The notes under the pieces: generated by a model | What the model saw: only the letters and a program-made list of their open reading frames with translations | Database searches by the model: none | Told to the model about the DNA's origin: nothing | Position numbers and translations under genes: made by a program | Shown: one piece after another, positions 54,640-64,000 of the stretch | Layout: every line of letters starts with the position of its first letter | How positions within the stretch are numbered: position 1 is the stretch's first letter | NCBI GenBank assembly: GCA_013400155.1 | Contig: VXBM01000129.1 | Coordinates: forward strand, 954,963 to 1,018,962 | Direction: 5' to 3' | DNA: 64,000 bases | DNA from: Helopsaltes ochotensis | Lineage: Eukaryota; Chordata; Aves; Passeriformes; Locustellidae

Positions 54640-54845
54640 TCCTCGACACTTTTAGAGCCTGTTTTGTAATTAATTTTCGTAAGTGGATAATTGACTCATT
54701 AAGCTGAATTAGAGCAATATGGTAATGCACAAACCAAAGATGTAGCTATTATTTATCTTGCTGTTTAGTCCAGCCTTCAAAGCCAGTTCAATACAATTGC
54801 TACAGCCAATGACTTCTGAAGGAAACAATTGAACATGGCAGGCAT
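54640..54845. promoter_or_regulatory. candidate conserved non-coding element
   Basis: This non-repetitive stretch holds a TAATTAATTTT block, GCCAATGAC (CCAAT core) and two ACAATTG-type SOX-like sites flanking it (about 54798 and 54827). The look of the sequence, not an alignment, suggests a regulatory element. Confidence 0.22.
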
Positions 54846-55089
54846 CGTGCTGTCCAAGCTTTAAAAAAGTTAAGAAAAAAGACATTTACAACAGTATACA
54901 TTTTGTTTATATGTGGATTGCACAAAATGCTTACCATTTATTTCTTAATGCTTTTAATTTTTCCCCAGCTTTTAAAGACTGTTCCACTTTCCTTTATATG
55001 ACATTCCATGTGGCCAGTATTGCTCTAAGGGAAAGCAGGTGAAGATCATCCCTCTTCCCCACACAGCTCCAAACACAGCACAAAGACAT

Positions 55090-55114
55090 TTATATATATG
55101 TGTGTGTGTGTGTG
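55090..55114. repeat. (TA)n(TG)n compound microsatellite
   Basis: A short TA run passes directly into about eight TG units. Confidence 0.95.
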
Positions 55115-57402
55115 AAAGGTAATAAAAATGCATTATGGTGAAGGGATCTGTGAGCCTCCAAATGTGCTTGGATGGCGGAGTATGAGGAGACGCCTCTGAA
55201 CGGCAGCAATGTTTTGGGTTGTTTCAGTACAGCAAAATCTATAACTTCTCTTTTGATAATCAAGAAGAATCAAGTTTGAAATGACTCTTGTATAAAGAAG
55301 ATAAGGAAACAGGGCCACAGTACACTACCCATCCCAGCAGGGGAGGGAAAGTTAACTTTATGTCATTCACTCTTCACTGCACAACTGCTGCTGTTCCCTA
55401 TCGATCTCCACAGTAATTGTAAGTAGCCACAGAAAGCCATTTCCAGTGCCAGGACAGTGCTTACCAGAAGCAGTTTTGCTGTTTACAACACTTTAGGGAA
55501 AAAGATGGAGGCATGCAGAGGAAGGAAAGAGATTCTTCCCCCTCAAATTTATTTTATGCTGAGAGAAATTCATTGATCTTGTAGGAGGTTTTTTTTTCCT
55601 CGTTTGCAACAACAAATTCCACTCCATTCCATGAAATTCCCTGCTCCAAAAATCAGACTACTTAACCATAATTTTGGGGCTCTATAGGGAGATACAACAA
55701 ACACCAGGGCATAGGGTAGATGTAAACATGACAGCAACAAGACATGAGGCCACAGCAGAGGGTTTGCATCTGGCTGGGCAAGAAAACAGAGCCAAGGTGG
55801 GTGACACAGCAGGCACATTGGCACTAAAATGGGTGAGGTCAGAAATGAAAAACTCCTGCTGTCCATGGAATGACTCCTCTGTTCTCAGAGGAAGGTCTCC
55901 TAAAGAACAGAGCTGAGACCATATCTTTGGAGAGGGGGACAGAAGTAACAATCACTTTGGAGCCAACAGAGAGAATCTTTGGGTGGAAACCTGTAGATGA
56001 ACACTGCAGTAAAGAATTTAAGTAGGATGTTAACACCTTGCCTGAACATTTTCAGGAGTCAGCCTGTGAAAGGACAGAACCAGCCCATGCAATGCTCCCA
56101 TGCACAGCTCATTTAGGGCATTTAGACAATGTTATGGTGGTGTCCAAGACCCACAGGTCACCAGTCAGATCTCTCATAGGCACAGCAGGCTCAGTACCAG
56201 CAAGGAAAGAAAAAAGCCATAGCTATCCCAGAACATTTGCAGCTCCTGATGGATCTAGAACAACAGTATGGTGAGAAGAAATACACACTGTTCCAGTACT
56301 GCAGTTAGCACTTGCACAACTAAGTGTTATAATAAAACACCTGATGTGATAGTGCTCTACACAGTCCCTGAAGGGACAAACCACCACCAGGAAGAATACA
56401 GGAGGAATCAGCCCCTTTTCCAGTAGGAATTCCCACATGTTACCTCAGTGAGAAAACTTTGGAAATTCATTGAACAAATCTGTACTCTGCTGTTTATCTG
56501 TTTAGCGTGTGACTGGCACACAATTTCCAGGCATTACTTTAAAGCAATTAATTTCTCTAGACAATAGGAGGAAGCAGTAGGTTTCTCCAGAGCCAATATT
56601 GCTCCTGCTCTTAGGCTTGGCTAAGTGCAAGCCGTGCAGACTAGCAGCTGGCAGGCTCAGCCACAGACCCTGCTGTGAATTACTGCTAAAAACACAAATG
56701 GGTTTATTAAGCCTTTCTTCTTCCTCCAAGTGTTATAATCATGGTTCTGGAGTAATCACAGGCATTGTCTAGAAGCATTTGGGGAACGAGTGTTTGAAAA
56801 GCCCTTGCAAGGTTCAGCTCAGAGATATTCAGCTTAGGGATCTACCAGCTGCACCAGAGATGTACCTGCAGCCTGTGGGGTCTGATGCTTCAGGAGGGAT
56901 TAGCCTCAACTCCACGGTCCCCAGCTGCTCCCTCCAGGGTGTCTCCTTTCCCTGTCAGGATCCCCACCCATCCTCTCTACCCTGGCAAAGGTCTTCCCTG
57001 ACACAAATAGATGTTCAAATTCAGATTTAAGTGCAGCAGCTCCCGCTATGTGTGCTTGCAGACCAGCTCGGATATGAATGGAGACCCTGAGCCTGCAGCC
57101 AAGTGGAAAGAGGGTCGGGGAATACACAGGAAGAGTCACAAGGAAATAGGAAGGGACCAGTGCTGCGGGACGGGGTACAGGATAACAGCAACAAGGCTGT
57201 GAGCCTGCTGCTCTGCAAATAGATCTGCTTCTTCTATTATTCTGAAATTTCAGGCTTGGTTCACACCATATTTAATTAAGGTTTGAAATTTCTCTTTTTT
57301 CTCAAAAACCAGTGTTGAACAATAATGCTTCTGATTAGCCAGCAAAAGAGGTGACTGTGCTATTGTTTTGAGAGCCATAAGGCATACGTGAAGTCTCAAA
57401 AG

Positions 57403-57425
57403 GTACCAATCTGGGTACCAATCTG
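57403..57425. repeat. tandem 11-mer (GGTACCAATCT twice)
   Basis: Two near-adjacent copies of GGTACCAATCT, each holding a KpnI-type palindrome. Confidence 0.8.
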
Positions 57426-57900
57426 ACATGGTAAAGGAAAAAATGCAATTTCAGGCTCATATATTATAGAGCCAAAGCAAATTACCTGCTGCTAATGTCT
57501 TTTTACAGCATTGATGGTAAGGGTGGAGTAAGAGTTGCCAAATGGAAACCTGTTCAGCCTTGGGATCAACTGATGTTCCTAAAGCCAGAAATCGTGTTGT
57601 TGATGCACCCAGCAGATGGAAATTGATGACTGTAATCTCCGTGAGGAAGATGGTGGCTGCACTAAGGCACCCCTGCTCCCCACCCCACGGCCATCAATCC
57701 GACGGGTGTTGTTAGCACAACACAAGGTTGCAGGCCATTGAAATAAAAGAGAAAGAAAGAAAAAGTCCACAACGGGAAATTGCTGAGGGAGGCAGAGAGA
57801 GAGGATGGCAATTTTTGTCAGTTCACTGGGTGAAGACGTGACCCTTGAGCAGCTCTGCAGTTAACACCTGGGTATTAGAGGGACACGAGGAGGTTTCTGT

Positions 57901-58260
57901 TCCTACAGCTGCCCGGGCTGGTTCTGTCTGTCCGGCCACAGCCCCAGCGCAGCTGCCTTCACAGAAAGCGCTGGGTCACAGAAAGGGGGAAGCGCAGTAG
58001 CGGGGATGACACCGCGGCACCGCAGGTGTATTTTGCTGCATCTCCGCTGCAGCCGGCTCCGGCAGGGTGCTGGGGGCCAGCGCAGGGGCTCGGGCAGCAG
58101 GCACCCAGCGCCCCGCCCGGGGGATGCGGGGCCGCCGCCGCCCCTCGGCCTCTCCGGGAAAGACACAATCAGGCCAGCTAACTTTTCGCCATGTGCCGCA
58201 TTTGCTGCCAGCAGATTTTCCAGCGTGTGCGCAGCCTCAGCAGCAGCCGGATTTTGCTCA
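57901..58260. promoter_or_regulatory. CpG island inside EVL intron 1, candidate internal promoter
   Basis: I count about 28 CpG dinucleotides in 360 bases here, while flanking intron sequence has only a few per kilobase. The densest part is 58081-58140, with nine in 60 bases. GC-box-like CCCCGCCC is present near 58110. A CpG island about 25 kb upstream of exon 2 of a gene known to use alternative first exons suggests an internal promoter firing on the minus strand. The open frames on both strands through it are Ala/Pro/Gly/Arg-rich, as GC-rich DNA usually gives, and I do not call a protein. Transcription start and direction cannot be read from sequence alone. Confidence 0.55.
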
Positions 58261-61200
58261 TCTCCTCCTCCCTCCACCCCCATATTTCCATGGATAAATA
58301 ACATAGTATACATCAAGATAAATTCATCTGGGGTGTAACGTCTGGAATGTCACTGTGGTAAAAAACAGAATCACGTGGGCCACAGAACAGATGAAGCCAT
58401 GTCACTGGAGAAAATAATTTCAGATGCTTTTCTCTCATAATTAATAGCCACTAACTTGTTCAGAGGGAAGAAACGCTGAGAAGATTTTGCTAAATGCAAG
58501 CTTAAGAGAAAATACCACATTGATTTTAGAGAATAATTTTCAAATGCTTGTAATGATATGATGTTCTTCTGATACGTAGCTCGCAGAACAACCCCAGGCC
58601 AGAGTAGGTGGAGACTAACATATTGATTTCATTGAAGCAGACATAGTATGCATCCCTTTGAAAGCTGGCCTTACCCTTTCACTTTTTTCAGTCAGTAGCA
58701 GAATGGCATAATAGGAAAGAATTTTTAAAAATATCCACTGTGGCTGATACAGCTGAAAATATGTTCTGAAACAGCTCTGATGACATAGAGAGTGGTAGAA
58801 ACACTCAGAAGCCCAAAATAAGACACACATTAGATTGTGTTCTTTCATGTTGGTGTTGGTAGACACTGCTGCAATGTTAATCCTTATCATAAGAGGATGG
58901 TTTGTCTTTTCCTCCAAGCCTAGCAGCAGTGGCACATTCTGCTTTCAACAAATGGTCCTGAAAGGCTGCTTTGCTTTTAAAAAAGAATATGGAGGGACTG
59001 GAGAAGACCAAATCAGCTTGTCCTGAGCACCGTTTTGTAGTGAAAATTTGCTCTGCAATTGCATTGAGATGCTGTGGTTTAACCTTTTCCAGTGTCATCC
59101 TCTACACAGCGGTCCCACTGCCAGGGCTGACTGATCTTGCTTTCCATGTCCAGAGCCAGGTGCAGCATCAAACCCAATGCATTATTCTGCTACCAGGTTT
59201 CACTGCAGATCTGGCAGTTTGCTAAGGTACAAAGGTTATTCAGCACACATTATTGCCTAGGGATCATTTGCCTATTCATAACATGTCATTTACATTTTCT
59301 GGCATTTTTTAGCAAGGTTGTTCTGCAGATAGTAGATATCACAATAAAACATTCAATACCTATCAAAAAGTCATCAGCTCCTGTTTTATTTTTGCAGACT
59401 GGAGGGTACATTTCAGGAGAGCATGAAGCAGATGTGTAATTTTTTATTCCTTGTAATGGTCTCAATCAAAGAGTGAATGACCCTTCTTTAAATCTAATGA
59501 CTAACTCTATCCAGCAACAGACATCCCTCCTGCATCAGAGGCACTTCTGAGGGTGTTGCAAGATATCCCCATCTATGCCTTTTTATACCCAGCTCTCCTC
59601 CTCAGAGATCCTTTTGCCCATCTCATACATTCATTTTGCATCCACCTCACACATCCACACCAAGTTCAGTGTCTGAACTTGCATCTCAATCACTCTGCAG
59701 TCAACAGAAAGGCTCTACCACTCTCCCAAACCAAGGCTGATTGATATTTTCATCAAGCTATATTTGTTTAAGTGGAAATTTTAGCTATAAAGCCACAAAT
59801 AAGAAGTCCAGAAAGATAATCACAGCAGCATAGCATCATTGTGAGGTTTGCAGACCAGCCCTAAACTGCAAAAAACTGTTGTACAGGTCATGAGTCCTTT
59901 TTTACAAAGTAGAAAGTAAAAAGTTTACAAATCCTACAAAAAATCCAGTTCCTCCTGGGAAATCTTAAGTCTTTTAATGTGTGCTGTCCTCTCTGTGTGG
60001 ACTCCTCTGCCTCTGTGTATGGGTTTATCGCTGCCTCAAATGCCACCAGAGCATCCCATGTTTCCAATGGAGCAGAAACTCTACCACCAGTAACTTTTCA
60101 AGTTGTGAGGCCTGTCCAAGTGCCTGATGGCCTTCTGGAGTTTTTCCTTTGGAGCCAGCTAGAGTGAAAAACCACTTCTGCCATACACAGCCTCAGTTTT
60201 TCAATTATTTTGAAATTAATCCGGGATCAACCCACAACACTCTGATAGCATCTTCCAGAAACAGGGAAGGGAACAGAGAAGAGGATCCTTCCCCCTCTCC
60301 TGGGTGCAGGACCATCCATCAAACAGGACTCCTCACTGTTGACACCTCTCAGGGACACAGTTTGGAAATGTTTTTAATTATTTGCCTCTTGACTGATGTG
60401 CTACAGTCTGCTTGGGAAGAGCAGGTAAAGAAGCATGGGAGGAAACATGTGGTTTGTGGCAGTTCTTGGCACAGTGGTTTTACTCAGGGTTGTTTTGGTG
60501 TTTTGTTTTGTTTCGCTTTAATGAGTCTCTTCTGTCTTGCTGTCAGCTCTGAAGCAAACCTTCCTTCACCCAAAGCTTAAATTTTCCATTGCACAGAGAC
60601 ATGAGACTCCGCCATCCAAGACTAAATGCTACGTGTGGTTATTTCCAGCTGGTGATGCTGGGAAACTCACCCAGAGCCACTGCACGGGTGAGTGGTGGAG
60701 CCAGAGTCAGACAGGAGCTCCAGACCAGGTTACAGCACAGCTCACCCTGTCTGTGTCTCACCCCAAGCCCTAGACAGCTACACATGGCAGAAGGAGAAGG
60801 GGAAAAGAGAAATATAAGTTCTAAGAGGCGACAACTACAATGTCTGAACTTTTACTGTCTGCATGCTGTAACTCCTAACAAGGCTCCTCCATAAAAAGAA
60901 AAGCCTTTTTAACGACGCCGAGGATTAAACCCCAGTGAAACCTGACAAAGAAAAGCTTATTCAGAAACTCTGATTTACTTCTTGGGGATTAATGACACTT
61001 GAAAGCAGAACAAACCATCACACCACAATAAACAAGCATAAAGAGAAATCAGCACATAATGGTGATTTATTTTCCTGTACAGAAAACAGAAAAATTGAAC
61101 TATTACAGATGAATCAAATGAAAACCATCAGTTTTGGCTATAAAAACCTTTTATTTCAAATTAACGTAGCAACTAAGCCTTGCATTCCAATTTGGGATAC

Positions 61201-64000
61201 TTTAGAACCTTTCTAATAAAAGCAAAGGCCAGTTTCACAGGGGGACTGCAGTGTGATTTCACAAGCACTGCGGAAGCTGCCTTGGGTCTGTGCTGCAGAT
61301 CTCTGTCCTGGCCAACTCTCTTCCTTGGAAGTGAGGAAGTCATGCAGAGGTGCAGTGAGCTGGCGTGGGTGCTGCAGCCTGGGGTGCCACCTCCCTGCCC
61401 ACTGCCCAGGCTCCTGCCGAGCCCACCTTCATTTCCAAGTGGGCCCAAAAGTTGTTCTTGCAAAAGCAGTAAATATTATTTATGGTGTAAAGCAGTAAAA
61501 TTAATTAAAACAGGGTGTCCTGCACTATTGCCATTTTCGTTTGGATTTGTGCTTTTTTAAGCAGTTTTCCCAAAGGAAACTCTTACTGGTTGGAAGAAAC
61601 TTGGTTCATCCTTAGGGGATCAGCATTATAATACATTATTCAGTGATAAAACTTGATAAGAAATCATGCGGGTTAACTATACATGTATTCAGAATTTTTA
61701 ATTTTTACATTAACTTAGGCAAAAATGAATGGCATACATTTTGCTTTTCATTGGGTTTTTTTTTTTTTCTGGTTTTGATTTGTCCCACTGTGTAGCAATG
61801 AAAATCTGAATTTTAATTCATAGCACACAAGAATAAGTTACATAACTCCCTAAGTTCCATCTAAATATTAACTTTAAAAATATTACAAAATAAGTATAAA
61901 GTATCATCTGCCATAACACTGAGCTGACAGACTTTAAGCTTAGTGTCCTCCAGAGCTTTAACGCTACCAGGTTACATTTTTATTCATAAGTCTATTAATA
62001 ATTACAACATGGAGGTGGAGAGAAAGCAAACTCCAAAACTTTATGTTTATTCTATTCAGTCTGCAAATTTTGAATTCACATTATTCAGTCAATGCAGGAG
62101 AACTAGCAGAAGTTAATGCAGTCCTCTCAGTACTTCTGCAGGAAGAGGCTATGGTGGTTCAACACTTAAATACAAACTACTTTTTAACCTCTACCTCTTC
62201 TGTAAGTAGACATTCTTTTTAACTTCAAGAGTCAGCATGGAGAACTTACTAAAATATTCTTAATTGAAGGCAGATTTTAACAATTCTTTTTTAAAGATGC
62301 AAAACTAGCACAGAAAAACCTTCATCTATAATTCGCAATTAACGAAGATAGTGATTTCTGATTTTCATCCATGATTTTCCACCTGATGCTGCTTCTAATC
62401 AAGTAGAACTTCCTCTCAGTCTCTGAAGGCTGCTCAGCCATACCTTAATATCTAGATATAGACGTATCTCAACATCTGTAGCAAGACTTCAAGGAGAAAT
62501 CTCTCATGTCTCCCACCTTTTCCAAGCAGTGCTCAGAATAAAGATCAGGTAATCAGATCCATTGAAGGCAGAAAATAGCCTAACAATGACTTTCTTGGCC
62601 TCAAATTTTTCCAACATCTGTTTTTCCTGCCGTGCTTCATATTTCAAACCCCTTTTTAAATATAAAGTCCTCATTTTAGCCATGCCTTCGGAGGATGTCA
62701 TTAATAATGTCCCACTCACAGAGACACCAGGATAAATACAAATAATTTAATACACACTATTCAAGATCAATTTTTAATCTCATTAACTCCATTACTTTTT
62801 CTGTTTCCCATTTAAATGTCTTCTTTAACTGTCTGCTCTTTTTTTTAAAATCCAATCATAGTAAGTCCTGTAAATAAAGATTTTTCTTTTTATTTCTTAA
62901 CTCAATCAATGCTAGACAGGTGATACCCTCCCATCTAAGCAGACTCATGCAGCAATACACTTGATGGACATGCAAGATTGTTCAGTCCCCTCTAGGAATA
63001 ACCACCTGGAATAACTCTAACAGGTCTTTCAGTAGGACTTGAAGATGGAATTTTACCACCAAAAGGCAACTGCCCAGCCAGCCCATGCAGTCCAGGAATG
63101 AGAACCGACAATGTGCTGCACCAGGGTCCTGTGCTTTCCAAGCTCTTCCCAGTGTCCCATGCTGGAAGATCCAGCATCACAGGCTCACTCCCACAGTGCC
63201 GTCCCAACACTTCTCCTGCAGAACTCACTGGTGCCAGCCCAGAGCTGCTACACCAGTGTGCCACAGGAGTTCACCTGCCTCTTGCAAATTCTCCACCTGT
63301 CCTTTTCAAAACCAAAGGCAGCATTTGCTTCCTGGAACATCTTAGTGGCGAAAAGGCAAAATTGTTTTGGTGTTACTGCAGATTAGCAAATGGTGTGTTT
63401 GTACTTCTGATCCTTGTGGCAGGAGGAAGAAGGGGAAAGATCAGAAAAAGAGAGTTGGGGAAAGATGAAGGGACAGATTGCCGAGAGACAGAAGAGAAGG
63501 GGACGCTGCTGGTTAGAAACAAAACAAGTGGGGGTTTTTTGGTGTTGTGTTAATCTGGTTGTCCTGGGTCAAATCCAGTGGAGGCTGGCCAGCTTCCATC
63601 AGCTAAGCAGCCAGCCCACTGCATGTTCCGCTTGGGGATTGTTGTCTCATTTCTAGAGGCCTTCAAGACACCTGCTAGGGCTCTCTGCTACCACGGCCAA
63701 GCATTGCGTACCACTGAAAATATGCTTTGTTTATTTAAATGCAGCTCCAACAGACTGAGGAGCTTGTGGACTGCTGTCAACAGCAGTGAATCTGTTTACC
63801 CAGAAAACAGGTGCACTGGAAGCAAGGGCTCTGCCCTCCCTCGGCACATAGCAGGACACCAGCAGCAGAAGGAAAGGGAAAAACCCACAGCATAAGGGAA
63901 ATCTGCAGGATCAGTAAGGCCAAAATGGAGATATTTCAATCTCCCCTCCCTAACCCCTTTTTATCCCAGAGGATAAGATCCCACATTCACTCCTGACTGT
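58261..64000. other. non-coding intron 1 sequence, no gene seen
   Basis: Unique AT-rich sequence with T-runs (61759-61770) and TTTTG-type low complexity near 60.49-60.52 kb. No EVL first exon, repeat family or RNA gene is recognisable. Confidence 0.72.

Larger units (their letters stand above)
50277..57900. other. non-coding intron 1 sequence, no gene seen
   Basis: Unique sequence including the longest open frame of the window (50762-51271, plus, 169 codons). That frame has no recognisable domain and crosses AT-rich non-coding-looking DNA. The TG microsatellite at 55.09 kb is listed separately. Confidence 0.75.
32801..64000 (-). other. EVL: EVL intron 1 (partial; upstream end outside window)
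   Basis: Everything above the exon 2 acceptor is upstream of coding exon 2. I looked on the minus strand for a short first exon ending ATG-AG before a donor, and for the alternative starts I remember for EVL (MATS-type and MFAFEEFS-type). I found no convincing one. The start codon exon therefore probably lies beyond 64000, unless the CpG island near 58 kb seeds an unrecognised alternative exon. Most of the interval is unique non-coding DNA with microsatellites. I saw no large transposon copy here. Confidence 0.8.

Noticed and set aside
57903..58316. 137-codon minus-strand Ala/Gly/Pro-rich frame in the CpG island
   Set aside because: EVL-sense, so considered as an alternative first exon, but no frame-compatible splice donor leading to the exon 2 acceptor was evident. 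The composition is what a CpG island gives.

Overview
The window is nuclear vertebrate DNA from a bird, most likely a passerine. It is AT-rich and intron-like, with very few coding bases. It contains remnants of CR1 LINEs (the dominant bird retrotransposon), two bird ERVL-type LTRs, and a tRNA-Ile-headed SINE with a CR1-like tail. That SINE matches the TguSINE1 type I know from zebra finch, which is the best clue to a passerine. There is no bacterial or phage gene organisation, no CRISPR array, and no rRNA or canonical tRNA gene that I could find.

Only two segments are convincingly protein coding, both on the minus strand and both belonging to one gene. They are coding exons 2 (32632-32800) and 3 (25656-25833) of EVL (Ena/VASP-like), an actin-regulatory protein. 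Together they encode residues 3 to about 117, which is essentially the whole EVH1 domain. The splice sites are canonical, the phases match, and the joined reading frame is open across the junction. The AUG-bearing first exon (upstream, higher coordinates) and the exons for the proline-rich and EVH2 regions (downstream, lower coordinates) were not found here.

Layout from high to low coordinates, which is the direction of transcription: 64000-32801 is part of intron 1, with a small CpG island at 57.9-58.26 kb (a possible internal promoter), a pentamer microsatellite at 50.2 kb, a G-quadruplex motif at 41.5 kb and a possible old SINE at 49.2 kb. Then come exon 2, intron 2 (25834-32631, about 6.8 kb), exon 3, and part of intron 3 (1-25655). 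Intron 3 holds most of the recognisable transposon remnants: CR1 pieces, the TguSINE1-like copy, and a nested CR1/LTR cluster at 11.0-12.0 kb.

The many other open frames (up to about 169 codons) carry no recognisable domain or splice support, or lie inside repeats. I treat them as chance. I see no wholly new biological system. The most interesting hypotheses are a possible EVH1-only EVL isoform made by intronic polyadenylation just after exon 3, and the CpG island as an alternative EVL promoter.
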